A stretch of DNA of 64,000 nt from an uncultured Nitrospira sp. (GTDB taxonomy: Bacteria > Nitrospirota > Nitrospiria > Nitrospirales > Nitrospiraceae), in NCBI GenBank assembly GCA_946479785.1, contig CAMLHQ010000003.1, positions 1 to 64,000 on the forward strand, written 5' to 3'. Shown here piece by piece: positions 31,516 through 39,500 of this stretch. How positions within the stretch are numbered: the stretch's first letter is position 1; the number at the start of each line of letters is the position of its first letter. A program made the position numbers and the translations under genes. The notes beneath the pieces are model-generated. The model was given only the letters and a program-made list of their open reading frames with translations, ran no database searches and was not told the DNA's origin.

Positions 31516-32904
31516 ATGTCGACCGGTGGACGATGGCTGCTTCTCTTGTTCATGGTATGTCTTATCGCCACAGCCTCCGGCGCCGTCGGCCAAACGACAA
31601 ACTCCTTCCCGGGCGGGTGGGTGGAGAAAGACGGTACCGCCGTGCGCAGCCGGTACGGTACGGCTCAGATCCAGTCATTTGTCCCGACGCAGCGGGGAAT
31701 GTTTACCTTTCCTGCTCCTTACAATACGAAAGCGGTGCGGATCACAGATGCCTCAGACTGCGGCGGAACGGATTGTGTCTGGTATGTGGGGTATTCCTAC
31801 TGGCGGAACACGAACGCGCATCAAAACAGCAACGAAATGCTGATCTTTTTGGGACTGGCTTCGAATCGGGGCGGCCCAGGCCCGACGCTCTTCAAGCTCG
31901 ACAAGACGACCGACGCCATTACAAAAGTCGGTCCGTTGTTTCCCGCCGGCAGCAAGTTCCTCAATTACACGGGCGAAGGCTGGTATTTCAGCGCGTCGCG
32001 CCAGAATGTTCTCTATCTGTATGACGGCCCGAAAATGTTGCGCTACGATGTCGTCACTCAGCAATTTGAGACCGTGTTTGACATCACCGCACAATTCGGA
32101 GCTGATCGCAATGTCTGGCAGATGCATTCGAGCAACGACGACCTCGTCCATAGTGCGACATTGCAAGTCACCAGCACAGGCGAATTTCTCGGATGTCTCG
32201 TGTATTCAGAAGTCACCGCACAGTTTCGTTATTACCCGAAGGTCGGAATCTTCGACGAGTGCAATTTAGACAAGAGCGGCCGATGGACGATCAGCCTTGA
32301 AGACCTGGGCGTGGCCAACGATGAGGGGATGCGGATCTTCGACAACCAGACGGGACAGGAGACGAGGATCACTGGACCGAATGGCACGCTCGGGCATATG
32401 GACATGGGATACGGCTACGCCGTCGGCGCGGACAACTTCAATCCTTTGCCGAACGCCTCAATTCTCTGGTCATTCAACCCGGCCATCGTGCAAGGGCCGG
32501 TGGTTCAATACAACGTGAACTGGAATGTCGCAGCGGTCAACCATATTTCACACACGAACAGCAAACCTAACGTGCCATCCTCGCAGCAATGGGCCTGCGG
32601 CAGCAACGTCGACACGAACTATAGCGTGCAAAATGAAATCACCTGCTTTCGGATCGATAACTCAGACGATCAACTCATCGTGGCTCCGGTTATGACAGAT
32701 TTGAACGCGTCCGGGGGCTGCTGCGATGCGTACGCGAAATATCCCAAGGGGAATCTGGACATCACCGGCAATTATTTTATTTGGACGACAAATCTGGGCG
32801 GCAACCGCATGGACGCATTTCTCGTCAAAGTGCCCTCGCAACTTCTTGTCAGTGGAGGAGGCACCGCTCCACCAGCCCCTCCCGCGAACCTCAGAGTACT
32901 GTAA
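31516..32904 (+). CDS. Secreted protein, probable beta-propeller, unknown function
   Basis: The 462-residue protein starts at an ATG preceded by GGGAGG. A signal peptide (about 1-25, ending GAVGQ) is followed by a beta-rich, repeat-like body: FPAPYNTKAVRITDASDCGG, TLFKLDKTTDAITKVGPLF, NVLYLYDGPKMLRYDVVTQQ, YPKVGIFDECNLDKSGRW and NYFIWTTNLGGNRMDAFLV. The repeats look propeller-like. Four Cys lie in the last third. It ends GGGTAPPAPPANLRVL, the linker that normally opens a fibronectin-type domain, and then stops. It is the only plus-strand gene inside the polysaccharide locus. Its last 14 bp overlap the convergent glycosyltransferase gene. Confidence 0.65.
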   Translation: MSTGGRWLLLLFMVCLIATASGAVGQTTNSFPGGWVEKDGTAVRSRYGTAQIQSFVPTQRGMFTFPAPYNTKAVRITDASDCGGTDCVWYVGYSYWRNTNAHQNSNEMLIFLGLASNRGGPGPTLFKLDKTTDAITKVGPLFPAGSKFLNYTGEGWYFSASRQNVLYLYDGPKMLRYDVVTQQFETVFDITAQFGADRNVWQMHSSNDDLVHSATLQVTSTGEFLGCLVYSEVTAQFRYYPKVGIFDECNLDKSGRWTISLEDLGVANDEGMRIFDNQTGQETRITGPNGTLGHMDMGYGYAVGADNFNPLPNASILWSFNPAIVQGPVVQYNVNWNVAAVNHISHTNSKPNVPSSQQWACGSNVDTNYSVQNEITCFRIDNSDDQLIVAPVMTDLNASGGCCDAYAKYPKGNLDITGNYFIWTTNLGGNRMDAFLVKVPSQLLVSGGGTAPPAPPANLRVL

Positions 32905-34153
32905 GATCCAGGGGCCGCTCCTTCCTCTTTCGATCCCGATAGGGTGTTCGCGCGGCCTCGTGCGCATGGACCATCTGCAAGATTTCGGCTGTCCGGGGAG
33001 TCGTTCGCCACACTGGCGCGGCGCGGCCGGCCAGGTACTTGACTGTCCCGAGCAGAAGCGCAACATTCAAGACCATGAAGTACCAGACGGCTGTCGCCGT
33101 TCGTCCGATCAACGGCACGGGCCGGAGCAGCGGCGAAACAAAGCCTAGCGCATAGGCAGAGGCCTGCGCCCCCAATAGCGCCTGTGCCCAAGGCCGATCC
33201 ACCAGCCAAAGATTTGACGCGAAGGCCACAATCAGCAGCCAGGGTCCCGTCCAGCGCAATACTTTGTGTGACCAATAACTCACCGCAAGCATCCCTTGTC
33301 CCGGCATTAAGAGGCGCCACGTATGCCTGAGTGCATGAACGTCACCGGCTCCGATCCGCACGCGGCGGCGAAATTCATCCCGCACCGTTTCCGGCACCGT
33401 TTCCCAGGCCTTGGCCGTCGGATGGAAAACGACCGAACCGCCTCGCTCCAAACGCATGAGCATGGGAATGAGAAAGTCGTCGACGATAGTGCCGGGTGGA
33501 AGCGGTCGAAAGTGTGCACGCTTGATCGCATAGATGGCGCCGTTCGCGCCGAGAACCGTCCCGAAACATGATTCGAGTCTCTTCACCGCCGTTTCATATT
33601 GCCAATACAGGCTGTCCGGATTAACTGTGCCTTCCGCAGTGCGGAATTCCAGCCGTCCGACGACGGCGCAGGCTGACGGGACTAGCCGGAATCCCCGGAT
33701 TAACTCCTTCAGCGCGCGCTGGTCGAAGAAGGTATTGGCATCCGTGAAAACGACGTACTCTCCCCTCGCCCGCGCGACGAGGTCGTTGAGGACCTTGGCC
33801 TTCCCCCGCTGTAAGGGAAAATCGTGGAAGGCAATCCTCCCTGTTCGGTGAAGCCGGACGATCTCACGGGTACGATCGGTCGATCCATCTGAGCCAATCA
33901 GAATCTGAAGGCGGTCGGGCGGATAATCCAGCTCCAAAAGATTTTCGATCCGCCGGCCGATGACCGATTCTTCATTGTGTGCCGAAATGATGATGCTCAC
34001 ATCCGGCCACGAGGCAGAATCGCAGTGGACAGATGCCGCGTCATCGCGGAACCGGCTTAATATCAGCAATAGCAGCGGATAGCCGATATAGGTGTACAGC
34101 AGCAGTCCCAATGCGACGAAGAGAGCTACCTGGGCCGTTGTCATGTATTCCAC
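32891..34153 (-). CDS. Family 2 membrane glycosyltransferase
   Basis: The 420-residue protein starts at a GTG preceded by GGAGGAG. An N-terminal membrane helix precedes the GT2 catalytic domain (about 50-270), with VSIIISAHNEESVIGRRIEN, the GSDGSTDRT metal/nucleotide site, VFTDANTFFD (DxD-like), GANGAIYA, IVDDFLIP and a RRRVRIGAG motif in place of QxxRW. Two or more membrane helices follow at the C-terminus (such as PWLLIVAFASNLWLV). It is a processive-type or membrane sugar transferase of the locus. Its sugar is unknown. Confidence 0.85.
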   Translation of the reverse strand: MEYMTTAQVALFVALGLLLYTYIGYPLLLLILSRFRDDAASVHCDSASWPDVSIIISAHNEESVIGRRIENLLELDYPPDRLQILIGSDGSTDRTREIVRLHRTGRIAFHDFPLQRGKAKVLNDLVARARGEYVVFTDANTFFDQRALKELIRGFRLVPSACAVVGRLEFRTAEGTVNPDSLYWQYETAVKRLESCFGTVLGANGAIYAIKRAHFRPLPPGTIVDDFLIPMLMRLERGGSVVFHPTAKAWETVPETVRDEFRRRVRIGAGDVHALRHTWRLLMPGQGMLAVSYWSHKVLRWTGPWLLIVAFASNLWLVDRPWAQALLGAQASAYALGFVSPLLRPVPLIGRTATAVWYFMVLNVALLLGTVKYLAGRAAPVWRTTPRTAEILQMVHAHEAARTPYRDRKRKERPLDLTVL

Positions 34154-34224
34154 TGCTGTGCTCCTCCCAAGACGAGCAAAACATCACTATCTGTTCATGG
34201 AATATGGAATAGGTGAGCGGCTGA

Positions 34225-35091
34225 TCAAGGCTTCTGAAGCTCGAACACGCGAACGCCTGCAATAGATTCCAGCTGCGGAAACCGTGTGAGGACCCATCGG
34301 TCTAGCCGATACCAAGGCTTCATAGTTTGGCGAAGCAAAGGCAAGTGGGACGCCACCCTCAGCCACGGCAGCTCGAAACTCCTGGCCCGACGAACTTGAA
34401 ATCCAGCTGAAAAGTCGTCCAACTCACGAAAGGTGAGTTGTCGCTCAAAGGGGGACAAATCCGGCGCTCGATAGGGAATGCACTTCCGTAGGGCCCGCAG
34501 CGTCGCTGAATTCATGACAGGCTCGCTTACGATGACCCGTCCGCCCGGACGTAGCACGCGAGCTATCTCCCTGGCGGCGGCGGCAAGATCCAGGTGATGG
34601 AGGATCATGATCGCGAATACGATGTCCATGGATTCGTCCGGGCAGGAGACAGCATAGGCGGAAGCTACCTCAAACTGCACGGGACTCATAACGCCATTGA
34701 GAGTCATACGACGATGCGCGACCTTGATCAGGTCAGACGAAATATCGATAGCATGGATGCGCGGTCCTCGGCGGGCAAGCAAGATGGTGTTCTCGCCGGA
34801 GCCGCATCCATATTCCAGAAGGTGTTTCCCACGAACATCGCCAAGGAGATGAAACGCGTATTCGAGAGGAAACACCGTATCTTGAGCAGGAGCCACATAG
34901 CGAGACGCATTATCCTCGTTCAGCAATAACGATCCGTCGTCGATGGTTTGGGCTTCTAGCGCGCTACGGCGAGCCTCAGCTTGCTCCCATTCGTCCATTG
35001 GGGAATCTCCAGATCTTTTCATCGCAGGGAGATCTTCGACGATGTTGGCGCTAGGTTCGGTCGTGTTGCCAACCGGCTTGCCGAGTCTCAT
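34225..35091 (-). CDS. SAM-dependent methyltransferase
   Basis: The 288-residue class I methyltransferase has a 55-residue leader, then HLLEYGCGSGENTILLARRG (motif I), IHAIDISSDLI (motif II), FAIMILHHLDLAAAAREIAR (motif IV) and VLRPGGRVIVSEPVMN (motif V/VI). The C-terminal LSPFERQLTFRELDDFSAGF has a counterpart in the methyltransferase at 52441-53214, so the two are paralogues. It is probably a sugar or lipid methyltransferase of the polysaccharide locus. Confidence 0.8.
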   Translation of the reverse strand: MRLGKPVGNTTEPSANIVEDLPAMKRSGDSPMDEWEQAEARRSALEAQTIDDGSLLLNEDNASRYVAPAQDTVFPLEYAFHLLGDVRGKHLLEYGCGSGENTILLARRGPRIHAIDISSDLIKVAHRRMTLNGVMSPVQFEVASAYAVSCPDESMDIVFAIMILHHLDLAAAAREIARVLRPGGRVIVSEPVMNSATLRALRKCIPYRAPDLSPFERQLTFRELDDFSAGFQVRRARSFELPWLRVASHLPLLRQTMKPWYRLDRWVLTRFPQLESIAGVRVFELQKP

Positions 35092-35112
35092 AATGCCCCC
35101 ATTTGGTTGGTT

Positions 35113-36762
35113 TTATTGGTCCCTGGTTGAATGCCCATTCTGATGAGTCTTCACCGATGTTGAATCGGCGCAGTTGGGCTGATTACGTGCCTCCTCACTC
35201 AGTGCGGCGCATAGAGCAACCATATCGACGCCCATATCCGTCCGGCTATTCAGACCCGCCTTTCTATCGACGAAGGGAACAGCCTCCATGGATTTGGGAA
35301 AGATATTTCCTTCCGGATAACGCCGATCATCTCCGCCCGCGAGGACATTGTTTGTCACAACCGCGTCAGGGAAATACACCTGCAATGCGGGCGTACCTAT
35401 GCCAACATCTCTGCCAAAAATGCCATACTCGTTGTGAGGCGCGATGTTGTTCCTGAAGACGAACCGCCGGTGAGGTCGTCCCATTGAAAAAAGCACGTAG
35501 CCCTTTTGGAGGCCGGTATTGCGTTCAATCGTGATATCCGAGGTGCCATCCAGCATCTGAAACAAGATACCCCTGCCTCCCCAACGCTCACCGCCGATGT
35601 CCTCCCACAGATTGTTCTTGATCAGAATCCGTTTCGTTTCCTGGCTCGAATGATTGTCATCGTGGCCCAAGAGATTGATACCGCTGCCGCTATGGCGGAT
35701 GATGTTGTTGGTGAACTGCACGTCCTCGACCACCGACCAGGGAGCTTTGCCGTCCTGATTGCGCACCGTAAACAGCACGGCAAACCCGCTTTGCGATTCC
35801 TCCCAGTTATATTCGAGTACGTTCCCCTCGACCAACACGCGACGGGCGTTCTTCAGCTCGAAAAGGTTCTTGATCATCCACGAGCTGCCATCGTAGCTCG
35901 ACTCGCTTCGCTTCCACGACAGAGGTTTAGTCATATAGTTGTGTCGGATCTCAATATCAGCCGGCACGAGATCGCGGATTGCTGGGTCACCACCACCGAA
36001 GATTACATTTTCCGCGGCACCCTCAAGGTAATTGTTGACGATTTTGAAGGGTCCTGCACCTCCCCAGCCCATAAGCGCCTGGGAATCCCCCGCTACTTCT
36101 TTGAAATCGGAAATATGCGAATCGATGACAGCGATATGGCGTCCGTTCAAGGCCACGCCCCGTCTCGATCCTTTTTTCGGATCTCCATGGATGTAACAAC
36201 GGTCGACGATGATATGATGCGGGAGTTCGTCGAGCCCACGCTCTCTGTTGGTGCCGAACCACATCAGCGAGTAGAGGTAGGTCCCCTCGTACGGGGTCAC
36301 TTCGATCCCGATGAACCGATAGTGATGAGCTCCTCTCTCCGCCAGCACCACGCCTTCACCTTTCCAGGAGATCAACTTTGGCATCAGAGAGACATGCGAA
36401 GGCCCGACTCTCGTCCCGGGAGCGGGAAAGTCCCGGCCAAGCGTGCTGGTCCGGATCGTAATCCATCCGGTTCCGGTTTTCTTGTTGGGCAACGTGAACG
36501 GTCCTTTGAAGGTCGCCCCGGCTTCCAACACGATCGTGTCTCCAGGTTGGGCGACATCGATCGCGTCTTGTAGATCGTCGCCTTCTCTCACTTGGATTGT
36601 TTGTCCTGTCGATGGGGCAAGCGCCGTGTCCACGAATTCTCGTGGCGGCTCGGGCAACAGGGTATTTTGGTGAGCGAGTGCCTGTGTGGCCGACTGGCAT
36701 GCAACGAGGCCCGCCATAAAGAGCAGCAGCCAGCTATTCCATATCATCGAATAAAGGATCAT
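35113..36762 (-). CDS. Right-handed parallel beta-helix lipoprotein
   Basis: The 549-residue product has a lipobox GLVACQS (Cys near 22). After a short spacer, residues 60-480 carry the repeat pattern of right-handed beta-helices: DAIDVAQPGDTIVLEAGATF, IIVDRCYIHGD, IAVIDSHISDF, VEGNVLEYNWEESQSGFAVL, VQFTNNIIRHSGSGINLLGH and RNNIAPHNEYGIFG, the Asn- and Gly-rich turns of pectate-lyase-like proteins. A lyase, epimerase (AlgG-like) or hydrolase role on the exported polymer is plausible. No catalytic residues can be named with confidence. GAGGAA precedes the ATG. Confidence 0.75.
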   Translation of the reverse strand: MILYSMIWNSWLLLFMAGLVACQSATQALAHQNTLLPEPPREFVDTALAPSTGQTIQVREGDDLQDAIDVAQPGDTIVLEAGATFKGPFTLPNKKTGTGWITIRTSTLGRDFPAPGTRVGPSHVSLMPKLISWKGEGVVLAERGAHHYRFIGIEVTPYEGTYLYSLMWFGTNRERGLDELPHHIIVDRCYIHGDPKKGSRRGVALNGRHIAVIDSHISDFKEVAGDSQALMGWGGAGPFKIVNNYLEGAAENVIFGGGDPAIRDLVPADIEIRHNYMTKPLSWKRSESSYDGSSWMIKNLFELKNARRVLVEGNVLEYNWEESQSGFAVLFTVRNQDGKAPWSVVEDVQFTNNIIRHSGSGINLLGHDDNHSSQETKRILIKNNLWEDIGGERWGGRGILFQMLDGTSDITIERNTGLQKGYVLFSMGRPHRRFVFRNNIAPHNEYGIFGRDVGIGTPALQVYFPDAVVTNNVLAGGDDRRYPEGNIFPKSMEAVPFVDRKAGLNSRTDMGVDMVALCAALSEEARNQPNCADSTSVKTHQNGHSTRDQ

Positions 36763-36853
36763 GGGATTTCCTCAGCGGTAGGGCGATTAACTCGACAATG
36801 CGCTTTCAGCATACCTAGACCGAATCGTGCCGGACATGCGCACTGAGCGGTGC

Positions 36854-38167
36854 TTACCATCCGATACCCTGATAGCGATTATCGGAACCCTTGCCTTCAA
36901 TGACGCGAGCCAAGTCGATAATGACGGGTTGACGACTACCCTGCTCCAACGCCGCTCGATACTCGTCTGAACGTTTTGTGAGGACGACGACCTCCGACTC
37001 CTCGACCACTTCGTCGAGCCGGCGCCGCATCAGTGACGAAATGTGCGGGATTTCCTGCTCGATGTAGTCCTTGTTGGCGCCGAACAGACTGGCCAATTCG
37101 ACTTCCCGATCGAAAATCATCACTGTGAGTCCTTTTCCAATAAGCGTTTCGATCAAGGTCACCATCGGACTTTCCCGAAGATCGTCCGTTCCCGTTTTGA
37201 AACTCAGACCCAGGACGCCGATGCGTTTCTTACCGGTGCGGAGCACCATTTCAACGGCCCGTTCGATCTGTTTCCGATTGCTGGCGAGAATCGCATCGAG
37301 CACGGCGACTTCAACGTCGGCGCCTTTGGCCCGGTAGGTCAGGGCACGCAGATCTTTGGGAAGACACGACCCGCCGAACGCGAACCCAGGCTTCAAGTAA
37401 TAGGGCGACAAGTTGAGCTTCGTATCCTTGCAGAACACCTCCATGACACGGTGGCTGTCGATGCTGAAGGCTTTGCAGAGAGCGCCCACCTCGTTGGCAA
37501 AACTTACTTTAAGTGCGTGGAAGCAATTGCAGACATATTTCACCATCTCCGCCTCTTTGACGCCGATGGTGAAGACCGGCGCATCCAAATTGGCGTAGAG
37601 CCGTTGAAGCATGCCGGAGCTGTCGTCGTCATCCGACCCGATTAACGTGAACGGCGGATGATAAAAATCGGCGACCGCAGTCCCCTCGCGGAGAAACTCC
37701 GGATTAATGGCGACTCCGAAATCACGGCCGGCTGTTTTGCCCGAATACACCTCGAGCGTCGGCACGACCGTATCCTCGATGGTACCGGGCAGCATCGTGC
37801 TTCGAATCGCGACGACATGGAAGCGCCGCTTCTTTTCTAGCCCAGTTCCAATCTGCTTACAGGCTCCCTTCACGTATGATAAATCCAAAGCGCCGTTAGG
37901 TCGTCCCGGCGTACCGACACACACGAGTGAGATGTCGGTGTCCTGCACGGCTTCAAGCGGGTCAATGGTGGCCCGCAACTGTTTGTCCTTCACCGCCCGT
38001 CCGATAAGATCATCGACCCCTGGCTCTACGATTGGCGCCCGGCCTTCGTTGATGATCCCCACTTTGAGTGGATTCGTATCCACCCCGATCACTTCATGGC
38101 CACTGTCTGAAAAGCAGGCGGACGATACACAGCCGACATAGCCGAGTCCAAAGATACTCAAACGCAT
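36854..38167 (-). CDS. algD: GDP-mannose 6-dehydrogenase (AlgD-like)
   Basis: The 437-residue length and motifs match AlgD: NAD-binding GLGYVGCVS at 7-15, VCVGTPGRPNGALDLSYVKG, NPEFLREGTAV, and GFAFGGSCLPKDL with the catalytic Cys at 268, the same number as in Pseudomonas AlgD. The 3' half has the C-terminal substrate domain (GVLGLSFKTGTDDLRESPMV). The reaction is the NAD-dependent oxidation of GDP-mannose to GDP-mannuronate, the donor for uronic-acid polymers. UDP-glucose dehydrogenases share the fold but differ at the Cys loop, so AlgD is preferred. No alg8/alg44-type polymerase is present. Confidence 0.85.
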   Translation of the reverse strand: MRLSIFGLGYVGCVSSACFSDSGHEVIGVDTNPLKVGIINEGRAPIVEPGVDDLIGRAVKDKQLRATIDPLEAVQDTDISLVCVGTPGRPNGALDLSYVKGACKQIGTGLEKKRRFHVVAIRSTMLPGTIEDTVVPTLEVYSGKTAGRDFGVAINPEFLREGTAVADFYHPPFTLIGSDDDDSSGMLQRLYANLDAPVFTIGVKEAEMVKYVCNCFHALKVSFANEVGALCKAFSIDSHRVMEVFCKDTKLNLSPYYLKPGFAFGGSCLPKDLRALTYRAKGADVEVAVLDAILASNRKQIERAVEMVLRTGKKRIGVLGLSFKTGTDDLRESPMVTLIETLIGKGLTVMIFDREVELASLFGANKDYIEQEIPHISSLMRRRLDEVVEESEVVVLTKRSDEYRAALEQGSRQPVIIDLARVIEGKGSDNRYQGIGW

Positions 38168-38194
38168 ATTAGTCTCCCCTTTGAAACTGAGCGC

Positions 38195-39472
38195 TCAGGA
38201 TTGATGATCGAATTGTTCTCGTGGCTCGGTGCTGATCGTACTTAGTTCACACTGCCGGCACCGCTGTCCTGCATTCTTGATCGCCAAATCGCAGGCCTTG
38301 AGAAACGACTCGGCTACCGGCTTCCATCCGAACTGTGCCCGGACTTTGGCCGCCGCAGCAGTTCCAATTCTCCTGGCACAAACCCGATCGCGGAGCAGGT
38401 GCAGCACCGCATCTGCAAATGCCTGCGGTTCGTCTGCGATCATGACGTCCGTGCCGTCGACAACCGGCAGACCTTCGACGCCGATCGAAGTCGAGACGAT
38501 GGGCCTTTCCATTCCCATCGCTTCGAAGACTTTGAGCCTCGTCCCTCCGCCGAGTCTGAGCGGAATCACATACACCGCCCCTCGTTCAATGTACGAACGG
38601 ATGTCTTCGACCCGCCCGGTCACACGAATGAACGGGTGCTCGCGGCTCAGCGCCTCAATACCCGGCAACGGGTTCCGGCCGACGATCGTGAGCGTGACGC
38701 CGGGTAACGAAGCGCGGATCCGTGGCAGTATCGCTCGGGCGAAATATTTCATCGCATCGTCGTTCGGCAGCCAATCCATGGATCCGCTAAAAACTAGATT
38801 GTAGGGATCCGTCTGGACTGAACGGGAAGGGCAAAAATAGTTCGTGTCGACCCCGGTTGGAATATCCCGAACGAGCGAGGCACCGTATTCCTGTTCCATG
38901 ACGATGCGATCCTGCGCCGAGACAGTGACGATGGCGTCGAATTTTTGGCAAGCGGTCCGTTCAAAGGTCTGCATGCGCCGCCATTGTTCGCGGAAATACA
39001 ATCGGGCGATCCGGTTCGTCTGGATATCGGCGTGCCGATGCCAAATGAGCGCTTCCACATTGTGCTGGAACAAAACGGACGGCCGGGAGAGGCGGGCCGG
39101 CAGATTGACGCTTGGAAACAGGAAATCGCAGACGACTACGTCGGCCTTCAAGTACTCCCTCTCTACCTGTCGACTGAACTCCAATGACTGGTACTTGTGA
39201 ACCGCGTAGGGAAGCGGCGACCATACATTCTTGGCGAGGTCGGCAAAAAATGCGGATGAGAATTTTGCCGATGTGCGATGCGGTACGCGGATCAGCTCAT
39301 GACAATATTCATCGGCCCGTTCGGCAGCATCCGGCGCGGCGGTTCCATCATCGAGCGCCAGATATGTCACGTAATGGAGCTTCTTCAGCTCCCGCAACAT
39401 GTGATAGGAGCGGATCTTGCCACCTTTGTCGAGGGGATGCAGGAGATCGGTTTTGAGCCAGAGCAGATGCAT
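38195..39472 (-). CDS. Family 4 glycosyltransferase (TIGR03087-like)
   Basis: The 425-residue GT-B protein begins MHLLWLKTDLLHPLDKGGKI, the typical start of the TIGR03087 sugar transferases found in exosortase-type polysaccharide loci. The N-terminal half has FQHNVEALIWHRHAD. The C-terminal half has VFSGSMDWLPNDDAMKYFAR and IPLRLGGGTRLKVFEAMGME (donor-binding loop with the E of the EX7E motif). An unusual tail with Cys-Arg-Gln-Cys (QRCRQCELST) follows the catalytic part. Neither donor nor acceptor is known. Confidence 0.85.
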   Translation of the reverse strand: MHLLWLKTDLLHPLDKGGKIRSYHMLRELKKLHYVTYLALDDGTAAPDAAERADEYCHELIRVPHRTSAKFSSAFFADLAKNVWSPLPYAVHKYQSLEFSRQVEREYLKADVVVCDFLFPSVNLPARLSRPSVLFQHNVEALIWHRHADIQTNRIARLYFREQWRRMQTFERTACQKFDAIVTVSAQDRIVMEQEYGASLVRDIPTGVDTNYFCPSRSVQTDPYNLVFSGSMDWLPNDDAMKYFARAILPRIRASLPGVTLTIVGRNPLPGIEALSREHPFIRVTGRVEDIRSYIERGAVYVIPLRLGGGTRLKVFEAMGMERPIVSTSIGVEGLPVVDGTDVMIADEPQAFADAVLHLLRDRVCARRIGTAAAAKVRAQFGWKPVAESFLKACDLAIKNAGQRCRQCELSTISTEPREQFDHQS

Positions 39473-39500
39473 GCAGGAGGCCGGCAGCTATCGTGCTATC

